From positions 1-21,815 of the IMG/VR virus record IMGVR_UViG_3300010885_011287: a stretch of 21,815 bases of DNA. One strand, written 5' to 3'. Source of the stretch: a virus. The notes under the pieces are model-generated. The model was not told the DNA's origin, made no database searches, and saw only the letters and a program-made list of their open reading frames with translations. The position numbers were made by a program, and so were the translations under genes. How positions within the stretch are numbered: the stretch's first letter is position 1; each line of letters begins with the position of its first letter. Below are positions 1 to 8,035 of the stretch, one piece after another.

Positions 1-315
1 ATAGATGAAGAATCTGCTTATCCAATTAACACGGCTGATCCAAATAACTATGTTGAAAATTTTGATCCTCCACCAACTGATGAATTTGCTGGCATAGATC
101 AACAGATAACAAATAATACCTATATTGAAAATTTTGATCCGCCGGCGACTGATGAAGAAGTTGCTGCTGCTATAGCTGCATCAAAAGAAAATGTAGAAAA
201 TGCTGATGTTCCAGCAACAGAAGTAGATGAACTATCTGCATATCCAGATAACCCAGTCGATCAAAAAGATGTAGTAGATGAATTATCTGCATATCCACCA
301 AATCCAGTAGATCAA
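1..315 (+). repeat. Imperfect repeats in the acidic N-terminal tail of the gp48-like protein
   Basis: Two peptide repeats alternate. Repeat A is NYVENFDPPPTDE (46-84) and TYIENFDPPATDE (118-156), 72 bases apart. Repeat B is IDEESAYPINTADP (1-42), VDELSAYPDNPVDQ (223-264) and VDELSAYPPNPVDQ (274-315); the last two are 51 bases apart. The repeats are also recognisable in the DNA, which suggests recent slippage or duplication. More copies may lie upstream of the window. The composition (Asp, Glu, Pro, Asn) suggests a disordered linker. Confidence 0.85.
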
Positions 316-1200
316 GTTCAATCAGAAGATCCAAATCAAAGTGGAGCAGAATCTAATAGATTAGCATTAAGAAATACGCAGGCTGCACAGACAGAACAGG
401 TTACACAAAAGTTTAAAGCACAAGAAGACTGGCGGGTGCGTTTGAGTTTAGCACCCGGTGCCAATTATTTGTATAAAGTTGCTCAGGGTGCAGCTGGTAT
501 ACTTAATCCGTTACAGGCAACAGAAGGAGTTATCTTTCCTTATACTCCGGCAATCTCAGTCTCATATAATGCAGCATATGATGCTACAGAGGTAACACAT
601 AGTAATTATAAATTCTTCTCATACAAAAGTAGTAATGTAGATAACATAACAATAACGGCTGACTTTACTGCACAAGATACATCAGAAGCACAATATTTAT
701 TAGCAGTAATTCATTTTTTTAGATCAGTTACTAAAATGTTTTATGGTAAAGACCCGGGACCAGGTCCCGGGGTTCCTCCACCATTGTGCTATCTGTCAGG
801 TTTAGGTTCTTTTCAATTTGATTGGCATCCATTAGTAATTAATAATTTTACATACACATTACCAACTGATGTAGATTATATTCGTGCTATGGATACATCA
901 AGTAGACCGGGTATAAACGTTGGATCAGGTCAACCCAAAGGTAAACCGGGGGAAAACTTAATGGCTCAACGCATGTCCGGATCAAACATACAAACAGGTG
1001 CGTTGGCTGCTCCCCCAAAATTTAAAAATGATTCAGGCGTTAAAGATGCAGTAACATATGTGCCTACAAAAATGTCAATAACAATACAAGCACATCCTAT
1101 CATATCTAGAAACGATATCAGCAATAGTTTCAGTCTTAAAGAATATGCAACAGGTGCATTGCTAAGAGGATCACAACGTCAATCAGGAGGAATCTGGTAA
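1..1200 (+). CDS. 48: gp48-like baseplate tail-tube cap protein, 5'-truncated by the window edge
   Basis: The frame is open from base 1 to the TAA at 1198-1200 (399 codons visible), so the true start lies upstream. A GTG at 436 falls inside the conserved segment and is not a credible start. Visible residues 1-140 form an acidic, Pro/Asn-rich tail with imperfect repeats. The folded core starts near residue 142 (DWRVRLSLAPGANYLYK) and continues through GVIFPYTPAIS, THSNYKFFSY, LLAVIHFFRSVTKMFYG and LPTDVDYIRA. It ends with PTKMSITIQAHPIISRNDIS and LLRGSQRQSGGIW. This core matches my memory of a protein conserved in T4-like cyanophages and pelagiphages. The final beta strand and short tail resemble the end of T4 gp48, which caps the hub and nucleates the tail tube. 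gp54 is the main alternative because the two are related. The gene overlaps gp53 by one base and contains that gene's ribosome binding site. A Pro/Gly loop at residues 252-260 is encoded by a GC-rich palindrome. Confidence 0.78.
   Translation: MDEESAYPINTADPNNYVENFDPPPTDEFAGIDQQITNNTYIENFDPPATDEEVAAAIAASKENVENADVPATEVDELSAYPDNPVDQKDVVDELSAYPPNPVDQVQSEDPNQSGAESNRLALRNTQAAQTEQVTQKFKAQEDWRVRLSLAPGANYLYKVAQGAAGILNPLQATEGVIFPYTPAISVSYNAAYDATEVTHSNYKFFSYKSSNVDNITITADFTAQDTSEAQYLLAVIHFFRSVTKMFYGKDPGPGPGVPPPLCYLSGLGSFQFDWHPLVINNFTYTLPTDVDYIRAMDTSSRPGINVGSGQPKGKPGENLMAQRMSGSNIQTGALAAPPKFKNDSGVKDAVTYVPTKMSITIQAHPIISRNDISNSFSLKEYATGALLRGSQRQSGGIW
753..771. repeat. 19-base GC-rich interrupted palindrome inside the gp48-like gene
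   Basis: The sequence CCCGGGACCAGGTCCCGGG has perfect 9-base arms around a central A, and each arm contains its own CCCGGG. It sits in an AT-rich gene and encodes most of the PGPGPG loop (ccg gga cca ggt ccc ggg). Confidence 0.9.
1185..1190 (+). promoter_or_regulatory. Strong Shine-Dalgarno site for gp53
   Basis: AGGAGG lies inside the last codons of the gp48-like gene, nine bases before the gp53 ATG at 1200. It is the clearest ribosome binding site at an annotated start in the window. With the TAATG overlap it supports re-initiation or coupled translation of gp53. Confidence 0.8.
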
Positions 1201-1511
1201 TGGCTACAACTAATTTATACCCAGCAACAAGTCCGTACTATAATACAAACACGTACAATAATAATTTTTTAGACGTAATGATTAATCGTCCAATTCCAAT
1301 GCAACCATCAGACATATATTGGGAAATAACAACGGTCTACGAATACAGACCGGACTTACTTGCATATGATTTATACGGTGATAGTAGATTGTGGTGGGCA
1401 TTTGCACAACGAAATCCAAACAGATTAAAGGATCCTTATTTTGATTTTGTAACAGGGGTGGGTATATATCTTCCCAAATTAGATATGTTGAAACAAGTAT
1501 TAGGTATATAA
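1200..1511 (+). CDS. 53: gp53-like baseplate wedge protein
   Basis: This 103-residue protein is about half the length of T4 gp53. The family signature is clear: WEITTVYEYRPDLLAYDLYG (residues 41-60), then DSRLWWAFAQRNPN (61-74), then DPYFDFVTGVGIYLPK (78-93). The pattern of a Tyr/Arg-Pro-Asp/Leu helix, a Trp-Trp pair, a polar turn, DP..DF..G and a terminal strand belongs to the gp53 family with a LysM-like fold. In T4, gp53 joins neighbouring wedges around the hub during baseplate assembly. The start at 1200 is set by AGGAGG at 1185-1190 and the overlap with the upstream stop (TAATG). The first 35 residues are Asn/Tyr-rich and probably extended. The hub gene follows after three bases. Confidence 0.92.
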   Translation: MATTNLYPATSPYYNTNTYNNNFLDVMINRPIPMQPSDIYWEITTVYEYRPDLLAYDLYGDSRLWWAFAQRNPNRLKDPYFDFVTGVGIYLPKLDMLKQVLGI

Positions 1512-1514
1512 GAT

Positions 1515-4500
1515 ATGTACGATGGTCCTAAAGTAACAGTCAATGGATATACATTTGTAGAAACTGGCGGCGGCAATGTCATTATGTATGGGCCCGGCAT
1601 ACGCAGTGCTGGATATGCTGTTGGTCCAGCCAACAACCTGTCTCCTGCTGATTTTGCTAAATTAATAGATAATCCAAATAATGGTCCTGAGGCAACAGCA
1701 GCAATTACTGCGTTTTCTAATGACGCTCAATCTGTAGGTTCAATCTCGGCGGGTCTTAAAGCTGCTTCCGCGCCGTCAACTCCTAACTCAGATACACCAA
1801 AAGTAGAAACGACAGAACAGCAAGCGCCGACCCCGCAAACTGAACAACAAAACAAGGCATATATCGCCTCAGGTAGTGCAGATGGCGATAGGGGTGGCCC
1901 ACAAGGAGATCAAACTAATAATACAGTTACTGATACTCAATACAGTGAAACTGATCCAAGAGTAACTCCCGGCACTCCACCTCCTCCACCAGTTACACCC
2001 ACCACAGTTGCAGGTAAATCTGGAACAGATGCAGCTAAAAAATCTAATCCATCGCCTAGGTTACGAAAAAATCCGTTGGGTGATCTTAGTAGTTACACAT
2101 ACCAATTAACACTATATATGATAACCCCGGATGCATATAATGCATTTGTTATGTCTGGTAAAAAAAATATAAACGCTTTTCAAACTGCATTAGATTCCGC
2201 TAATCAAAGAATAGAAGAAGATAATGCAAATATAGCAACTAGCAACAGTTCACCAACCGCATCAATGGGTAGTCCACCTGCATCATCAACTCCAAAATCT
2301 ACCGTTACGGGTGGAGGAGTATATGTAGTTGCACAAAGTGGTGGTGTTGGGCCCGGTAAGAAAAGAGCACCTGGATTTGAGGAAGATTTTTTTATAGATG
2401 ATTTAAGAATGGTTAATAATGTTAATGGTAAAAGCACCTTGACCGCAGTAAATGTTACTAAAATAGATTTTACTATTACTGAACCCTATGGATTTTCTTT
2501 TTTATCAAAATTACAATATGCACATGAACAATTAAAAAAAGTATGTAAAGTAAAAAATTATCAAGATTCAAAAAACCCTACAAAACAATTTTTTATATTA
2601 GGTGTTAGATTTTTAGGATATGATAAAAATGGCAGCTTGGTAAATTCAAAAGATATACCGGGTGCAGAAGGAGATCCAACGGCAAATCAATTTGGATTGT
2701 TTGAAAGATATTTTGATATATATCTTACCAAAGTTTCGTTTAAAATGGATGGAAAAAGTGTAATATATAATATAACTGCTTCCTGCATTGCTGATTCGCC
2801 ATTTGGAACTAAAAGAGGGTTAGTAGAAAATGGAACCACTATTATAGGTAATACAGTATATGAAGCATTAAAGGGATCATCAACGTCCACAGCAATGCAA
2901 AACAATGCAAACCCTAATGCAGATAGAATGGGACAAGCAGCGGCAGGACAATACATGGGTAATAAAATAGGATTACTTACATCATTAAACGAAACACAAA
3001 AAAAGCAAGTTGGAAATGCCATTGAAATAGCAAATGAATGGGATGTAAAATTTATAGGTGGAGCAGAAGATTTAATAGCTAAGGCAAGTATAGTTAGTCC
3101 CAATGATTTGAATAAACACAGATGGGGTAGAAATCCTCAAGTAACGAATACTAAAGAATCAAATGATGCCAATGGCGCAAAACCCGGAACCCCTGATCCT
3201 AATTCCAGAACGATACAGATAATTGGAGGTACACCTATTCTTCAATGTATAGAAAATATAATTAAACAAAGTTCATATATGGAGAAGGCTTTAAAAACAG
3301 TTAATATAGCAAATGAAGAACTTAAACAAGGTGAAGGTGGAAAACAAACAATAAGATGGTTTAATCTTAGTGCAGAGGTTGAAGTATTGGGATGGGATTC
3401 AAAAGTTGGTGATTTTGCATATAGAACAACATATGTTATTCAACCATATGAGACCCCTACATTCCTTAGCACTTACGCAAATGGCCCTGCTCCATATTAT
3501 GGTCCGCATAAACGCTATCATTATATGTATACCGGACAGAATTCTGAGATTGTTAGTTTTCAACAACAGTTTGATAATACGTTTTTTACAGTTACATTAA
3601 ACCCAAATGGATCTCCAAGTTCTCAGGCTGGATCAGTAGATGTAGCAACCAAAGGTAATCAACCACAACCCGGTGATAAATCTGGTGGTGAAGCAGGTGG
3701 ACAGAGTGTTGATCCACAAAATTCATATATTACTAGTTTGCATGATCCATCGGCGCTTGCCAATGCTAAATTGACAATCATAGGGGATCCTGATTATCTA
3801 ATGCAAACCTCAACGTCAAGCCTAAATTCTCTATATAACAAATATAATGGCACAGATGGATTTACTATAAATCCAAATGGGGGGCAGGTGTTTATTGAAA
3901 TAGATTTTAATGAGCCGAAAGATTACAATATGGAGACTGGATTATTGAACATCAATAATAGAATTAAATTTTGGGAATATCCAGATTCAATAAAAGATCA
4001 AATTCAAGGCATTGCTTATATGGTTATAGATGTTACTAGTAGATTTAGTAAAGGTAAGTTCGAACAAGACTTAAATACTACAATAGCTACCTTCCCTGAA
4101 TTTGCTGCTAGTAAGATAGATGCCAAGGCGGCAGCAGCGGCGGAGCGTCCGGGCGGCGGTACAGGGAAACCGGGCGAAAGTGAAATGGCTCATAATGCAT
4201 CACTTCCGCCTAATAGAGATATAAGTAACGAATCAAATGTGGAAACAAATAGAAATGCTAGAAATAATAATACACTTTCAAATGCAGGTATTCAATCTCC
4301 TATAGACGAATCTAATGCTGAAACAAATAGGTTAAATAGACAAAGTGCAAGTATGCCAACAATGCCAGACGGCGTAGGAACATCGCCATTAACACCATAT
4401 GCTTCACAAGCATCATCAAACTTTTTAGACCCGGCACAAAATGCACAATTAGCATCGCTTAACTCTGTGGGAAGTATTAACAACGTAATGGATCCAAGTC

Positions 4501-4601
4501 AAAGACCTGTACCAAATCAAACTATAACCATTTCTACACCAACTGGACAGGTACAAGATGATGAAGCAGGAATTGCTACTAACCTTATTACTAACTGGTA
4601 A
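1515..4601 (+). CDS. Putative baseplate hub protein (gp27-type role), 1028 residues
   Basis: The N-terminal patch (1-55; GYTFVETGGGNVIMYGPGIR) is followed by a Pro/Thr/Gln-rich linker to about residue 188, including PPPPPVTPTT. The structured part begins with DLSSYTYQLTLYMITPDAYNA (from 190). It continues with KIDFTITEPYGFSFL (316-330), QFFILGVRFLGYD (358-370) and RYFDIYLTKVSFKMDGKSVIY (from 398). A second core has WDSKVGDFAYRTTYVIQPYETP (627-648) and YHYMYTGQNSEIVSFQQQF (668-686). A third has GQVFIEIDFNEP (from 790) and GKFEQDL. From about 870 the protein is Ala/Gly-rich, then Asn/Ser/Pro-rich. From memory, marine T4-like hub proteins share EPYG, QPYE/KPYE and YTG.N with this protein. Its position between gp53 and the gp5-like gene also fits a hub partner of the spike, but no single motif proves equivalence to gp27. 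The start at 1515 has no clear Shine-Dalgarno site, and it lies three bases after the gp53 stop, so coupling is likely. I am sure it is a virion gene and less sure of the exact role. Confidence 0.68.
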   Translation: MYDGPKVTVNGYTFVETGGGNVIMYGPGIRSAGYAVGPANNLSPADFAKLIDNPNNGPEATAAITAFSNDAQSVGSISAGLKAASAPSTPNSDTPKVETTEQQAPTPQTEQQNKAYIASGSADGDRGGPQGDQTNNTVTDTQYSETDPRVTPGTPPPPPVTPTTVAGKSGTDAAKKSNPSPRLRKNPLGDLSSYTYQLTLYMITPDAYNAFVMSGKKNINAFQTALDSANQRIEEDNANIATSNSSPTASMGSPPASSTPKSTVTGGGVYVVAQSGGVGPGKKRAPGFEEDFFIDDLRMVNNVNGKSTLTAVNVTKIDFTITEPYGFSFLSKLQYAHEQLKKVCKVKNYQDSKNPTKQFFILGVRFLGYDKNGSLVNSKDIPGAEGDPTANQFGLFERYFDIYLTKVSFKMDGKSVIYNITASCIADSPFGTKRGLVENGTTIIGNTVYEALKGSSTSTAMQNNANPNADRMGQAAAGQYMGNKIGLLTSLNETQKKQVGNAIEIANEWDVKFIGGAEDLIAKASIVSPNDLNKHRWGRNPQVTNTKESNDANGAKPGTPDPNSRTIQIIGGTPILQCIENIIKQSSYMEKALKTVNIANEELKQGEGGKQTIRWFNLSAEVEVLGWDSKVGDFAYRTTYVIQPYETPTFLSTYANGPAPYYGPHKRYHYMYTGQNSEIVSFQQQFDNTFFTVTLNPNGSPSSQAGSVDVATKGNQPQPGDKSGGEAGGQSVDPQNSYITSLHDPSALANAKLTIIGDPDYLMQTSTSSLNSLYNKYNGTDGFTINPNGGQVFIEIDFNEPKDYNMETGLLNINNRIKFWEYPDSIKDQIQGIAYMVIDVTSRFSKGKFEQDLNTTIATFPEFAASKIDAKAAAAAERPGGGTGKPGESEMAHNASLPPNRDISNESNVETNRNARNNNTLSNAGIQSPIDESNAETNRLNRQSASMPTMPDGVGTSPLTPYASQASSNFLDPAQNAQLASLNSVGSINNVMDPSQRPVPNQTITISTPTGQVQDDEAGIATNLITNW
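4230..4334 (+). repeat. Two copies of an ES-N-(A/V)-ETNR motif in the hub protein C-terminal tail
   Basis: ESNVETNRN (4230-4256, residues 906-914) and ESNAETNRL (4308-4334, residues 932-940) are 78 bases apart. A related motif, QSGAESNRL, lies in the tail of the gp48-like protein at 337-363. The surrounding sequence is Asn/Ser-rich and probably disordered. Confidence 0.8.
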
Positions 4602-4623
4602 AGATAATAACTAATTTAAATAT

Positions 4624-7600
4624 ATGGCAAATGATAATTTTAAACCAAAAGGCCAAGCTAAGAATTATAAAAACGATTCCGGTGGTGGTGTCGTTCGTAA
4701 TAGCCCAATCATTGGTGTTGTAAAAAACAACATCGACCCTAACCACAGCGGTAGAATTGATGTATATATTGCTGACTTTGGCGCTCGTGATCCTGATGAC
4801 AGCAAGAACTGGACAACTGTTGGTTATATGAGTCCATTTTTTGGTAGTACTAGACCAAGTGGACCTAACGGAGAAAAAGATTATGGAAGCTATTCACAAA
4901 ACCCAAGTTCATATGGCATGTGGTTTAGTCCACCTGATATCGGTAGTAAAGTAGTTTGTATATTCATCAACGGTGATGTAAACTATGGTTACTATATAGG
5001 TGGTATCATAGATCCTGAGTTACTACAAATGATTCCTGCCATTGGAACTAATACAAAAAATAGTCCGGTAATATTTAATGGTGCCGAAGCAAAAAGTTAT
5101 GGTGGCTCAACACAACTCCCTGTTACTAATCTAAATACAAATAATCCTAAAATTACAAATAGTGCAGGATTTTTAAATGCACCAAAACCAGTTCATAGCT
5201 ATTCAGCGTCTATATATTTCCAACAGGGATTAATCAGAGATCCAGTAAGAGGCCCTGTATCTAGTAGCGCATTACGTGAATCTCCGTCTAGAGTTGGATG
5301 GGGAGTTAGTACCCCGGGCAGACCTATATATCAAGGTGGTTATACTGATGAAACTATTGCTAAACAAAAGGGATCAGAAAATACTGACTCATTAAAAGTT
5401 GTTGCTCGACGGTCCGGTCATACTCTAGTAATGGATGACGGGGATATTACAGGCAAAGATCAATTTATTAGACTTAGAACATCACTGGGTCATCAAATAT
5501 TAATGAGTGATGATGGTCAAACTTTATTCATTGTTCATAGTAACGGACAAAGTTATATTGAATTGGGCAAAGAAGGTACAATTGATATGTACTCTACTAA
5601 TAGCGTAAACATTAGAACACAGGGTGATTTAAATTTACATGCTGATAACAATATCAATATTAATGCTAAAAAAGATTTAAACATTGCAGCCGATAATATT
5701 AAAATAAATTCAACCAATAATTATGATGTAAGAGTTGGCAAAAACTATAGTGGTTACACTATGGGAAAATATACTGTTAAGGTTAATGGTGCAATGAGTA
5801 TGGGTGCAGGCGGCGAAGGTTCTTATGCTAGTGGTGGTACAATGTATGTTAATGGCAGTATCATTAATCTGAATACTGGCTCTACATCAAACCCTCCAGC
5901 AGAAGTGCCATTGATTCCTCAAGTTGCACATACAGATACATTGGGTGATAAGACTAAGGGATATGCAGCAGCGCCGGGCTTATTGTTATCTATTGTTAGT
6001 CGTGCTCCCGCTCACTCACCGTGGGCAAGCGCAGGTCAAGGAGTCGATGTTAAAGTAACAACCAGTGCTAGTGCAGCATTGCCGGCCGCGCCTGCCCCGG
6101 CAGCAGCAGCAGCAAACAAAGCTGCATCAACAACCGCACCTGCTAATCCATCAAGTGCCTCAACGTTATCAACTGTACCGGGATCCGGCTCAGCAAGCAA
6201 TGCATTAACATCAGCAACTACAGCTGGATTGGTAGGATCAGCCGCAAGTCAAGCAGCAGGAACAGCAGCAGAAGCGGTAAACACTGGCACTAGTGTTATA
6301 ACTGATGCCGCAGGAAAAGTTAACGCAGCAGTTGGGACACTAGCTATGACACCTCAACAAATGGAAGCGGCTGTATTAAAACCGGGCGCAGCAGACCTGG
6401 TTACAGGATTAGTACAAAACGGGTCTAATGTAACAGCGGCTATGACACAGAATTTATTTACAGGCGCCCCGGGTGCAGAAAATTTAGCAGCATTCACTAA
6501 TAATCTTACGGCACAGGTTAGTGCTAAAGTTGACACTTTTAAACAAGCACAAACTGCCTTGACAAATGTTGGAGCAATAACAGGCAGCGAATCAGCTGGT
6601 TCTATTGCTGGTTTAGTATCAGCGGCATCATCGGTGGGTGTTAGTGCTACTACTGATTTTATTAAAAACGCCGCCGGCGGGTTGCCGGGGGTAGGAGACG
6701 CTACCAAACTAGTATCATCAGCAGGTGATGCAGTATCTAGCGCAATGGCTGCCGGAAACCTTTCAACAAATTTAATGACAAATGTAACCGGCGGGTTAAA
6801 TTCTATAACCACCGGAGTAGAAGGTATGTTAGGGAAAGTAATGGACGGTGCTGAAAGTTTAATTGATAGCGCAAAGGGCATAGCGGGTTCAGCATTCTCT
6901 GCAATTACAGGATCATTTAAAGATTTTGTCCCGGGGGTGCCTCAAAATTTGGCAGCTATCGTAGAAAAAAATGCATCCGCTATGGCAGCAGGCGCATCTG
7001 GGTTAGGTGCCATAGCTGACGCAGCTAAAGGAGTTACTAATTTAACCGGAACACTTGCCAGCGGCGGATCCTCTCTTATTGGAGATATAGGTAGTGCTGT
7101 TGCCGGCGCAGCAGGAACAGCAGTAGATGCTGTTACCGGTGCCGCCGGCGATGTAGGGAAGATTGTTACAGGCGCAGCCGGGATAAATGCAGCAGTTGAC
7201 GTTGCGGGAGGTATTAGTAACCTAACAAGTGGCGCAACTCGTGGACTAATTAGTGGAATAACTAGTGGAGCAGCTTCTATTGCCAGTGGTGTAAATAACA
7301 TACCCGGCGGACAAGATGCAATAGCAGCAGTAACAAATGCTAACTCTAAAGCTGCAAACATGCTTCCGGGCGTGGCAGGGCTTGGTGATATGGCAAAAAC
7401 ATTGTCAACTGCTGCCCAGAATGGTATAAATCCTGCTGATGCAGTAAATAGCAAACTTACATCATTAACCGCAGATGCCTCTTCGGCAGCCGGAGATTTA
7501 TTGGGCAAGATAGCCGCTGGCCCCGTAACACTAGCAGGCGCACTTGCAGCAGGAAAAGATAAACTATCATCTCTTGCTAGTGCAGGACTACCACCGGGAC

Positions 7601-8016
7601 TCGGGGCCCAATTAGCATCAAGTATTAATTCACTTAATACAGCAGGAGCCGATCCAATAAAAATGCCAAGTATTGGTTTAGGAACAGTAGATAGAAGTGA
7701 GTTAACTGCCTCAATTGGAGCAGTATTGGGGGATAAGAAAATATCAGCTCCGAACTTCTCCGGTGAAATTTCATCCGCTGCAACAGCGCAGTCCGACAAA
7801 CTTAGTTCAATATTGACTCAAGTGGAGACTCTACGTGCAAAACAAGATACTCAATATGAAATACTAGCAAAAGCCAATGAAGCAGTAAATAATGCACGAA
7901 ATAATTTACCTGAGGGTGATCCTGGAATAGAAACTGCTCGTATTGTAGCAGTTGCCGAATACAATAAATTATCAGATATATCTCAACAAATTAGAGATTT
8001 GGTAAGTCAAGCCTAA
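4624..8016 (+). CDS. 5: gp5-like baseplate hub spike protein with a long Ala/Gly-rich C-terminal extension
   Basis: This 1130-residue protein would form the central membrane-puncturing needle. Residues 26-131 are an OB-type domain: SPIIGVVKNNIDPNHSGRID, then YGMWFSPPDIGSKVVCIFIN and YGYYIGGIIDP. A linker and conserved patch follow (RGPVSSSALRES and GVSTPGRPI, about 209-234). Residues 260-420 have VgrG/gp5 needle character: RRSGHTLVMDDGD, IRLRTSLGHQILMSDD, and short polar repeats such as DLNLHADNNININAKKDLNI ending near INLNTG. There is no T4-lysozyme domain between OB domain and needle; the roughly 130 residues there are too few and show no catalytic motif. Residues 421 to about 1045 are Ala/Gly/Ser/Thr-rich. 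Residues 1046-1130 look helical and possibly coiled-coil (KLSSILTQVETLRAKQ). T4 gp5 is 575 residues, so this protein is about twice as long. The start at 4624 lacks a clear Shine-Dalgarno site; the preceding 22 bases are almost all A/T. Confidence 0.88.
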   Translation: MANDNFKPKGQAKNYKNDSGGGVVRNSPIIGVVKNNIDPNHSGRIDVYIADFGARDPDDSKNWTTVGYMSPFFGSTRPSGPNGEKDYGSYSQNPSSYGMWFSPPDIGSKVVCIFINGDVNYGYYIGGIIDPELLQMIPAIGTNTKNSPVIFNGAEAKSYGGSTQLPVTNLNTNNPKITNSAGFLNAPKPVHSYSASIYFQQGLIRDPVRGPVSSSALRESPSRVGWGVSTPGRPIYQGGYTDETIAKQKGSENTDSLKVVARRSGHTLVMDDGDITGKDQFIRLRTSLGHQILMSDDGQTLFIVHSNGQSYIELGKEGTIDMYSTNSVNIRTQGDLNLHADNNININAKKDLNIAADNIKINSTNNYDVRVGKNYSGYTMGKYTVKVNGAMSMGAGGEGSYASGGTMYVNGSIINLNTGSTSNPPAEVPLIPQVAHTDTLGDKTKGYAAAPGLLLSIVSRAPAHSPWASAGQGVDVKVTTSASAALPAAPAPAAAAANKAASTTAPANPSSASTLSTVPGSGSASNALTSATTAGLVGSAASQAAGTAAEAVNTGTSVITDAAGKVNAAVGTLAMTPQQMEAAVLKPGAADLVTGLVQNGSNVTAAMTQNLFTGAPGAENLAAFTNNLTAQVSAKVDTFKQAQTALTNVGAITGSESAGSIAGLVSAASSVGVSATTDFIKNAAGGLPGVGDATKLVSSAGDAVSSAMAAGNLSTNLMTNVTGGLNSITTGVEGMLGKVMDGAESLIDSAKGIAGSAFSAITGSFKDFVPGVPQNLAAIVEKNASAMAAGASGLGAIADAAKGVTNLTGTLASGGSSLIGDIGSAVAGAAGTAVDAVTGAAGDVGKIVTGAAGINAAVDVAGGISNLTSGATRGLISGITSGAASIASGVNNIPGGQDAIAAVTNANSKAANMLPGVAGLGDMAKTLSTAAQNGINPADAVNSKLTSLTADASSAAGDLLGKIAAGPVTLAGALAAGKDKLSSLASAGLPPGLGAQLASSINSLNTAGADPIKMPSIGLGTVDRSELTASIGAVLGDKKISAPNFSGEISSAATAQSDKLSSILTQVETLRAKQDTQYEILAKANEAVNNARNNLPEGDPGIETARIVAVAEYNKLSDISQQIRDLVSQA
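5884..7758 (+). other. Ala/Gly-rich extension of the spike protein (residues about 421-1045)
   Basis: This segment follows the predicted needle and uses mostly Ala, Gly, Ser, Thr, Val, Leu and Ile with few charges. It has recurring short amphipathic stretches such as GLISGITSGAASIASGVNNI and LIGDIGSAVAGAAGTAVDAV, separated by PG-containing turns (LPGVGD, VPGVPQ, IPGGQD, LPGVAG). It is visibly more GC-rich than its neighbours because of GCN, GGN and CCGGG codons. The composition resembles tape-measure or membrane-interacting helical repeats more than an enzyme. The frame is intact, so it is a real coding segment rather than a broken gene. Confidence 0.75.
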
Positions 8017-8023
8017 ATTATAG

Positions 8024-8031
8024 AATAAATA
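8024..8031 (+). promoter_or_regulatory. AATAAATA box before gp25 (weak late-promoter candidate)
   Basis: AATAAATA fits the NATAAATA late-promoter form reported for T4-like cyanophages (T4 uses TATAAATA). It ends only four bases before the gp25 ATG at 8036, which leaves no room for a leader with a ribosome binding site. It may instead simply be an unstructured AT-rich initiation region. A similar TTTAAATA ends two bases before the spike-gene ATG at 4624. Confidence 0.2.
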
Positions 8032-8035
8032 CATT

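Noticed and set aside
436-1200. A complete 254-residue gene starting at GTG 436
   Set aside because: The frame is open to base 1. The GTG is inside the conserved DWRVRLSLAPG segment and has no ribosome site, so the gene is a 5'-truncated longer one.
2687-3103. 138-codon open frame on the - strand
   Set aside because: Antisense to the conserved core of the hub gene, with no family resemblance.
5017-5403. A lysozyme domain between the OB domain and needle, as in T4 gp5
   Set aside because: Too few residues and no Glu/Asp/Thr catalytic pattern could be seen. The segment matches the lysozyme-free marine form.
6354-6881. 175-codon open frame on the - strand
   Set aside because: Same explanation: an antisense shadow of the spike extension, with no recognisable domain and no independent ribosome site.
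5884-7758. Colicin or toxin payload domain fused to the spike
   Set aside because: The Ala/Gly-rich amphipathic look is suggestive, but no toxin motif or catalytic residues can be seen. Only the unusual extension itself is reported.
6942-7799. 285-codon open frame on the - strand
   Set aside because: It lies wholly opposite the Ala/Gly-rich part of the spike gene. GCN/GGN-rich codons suppress stops on the other strand, and its Ala/Pro/Ser composition is the reflection of that bias. The + strand gene is continuous and has domain support.
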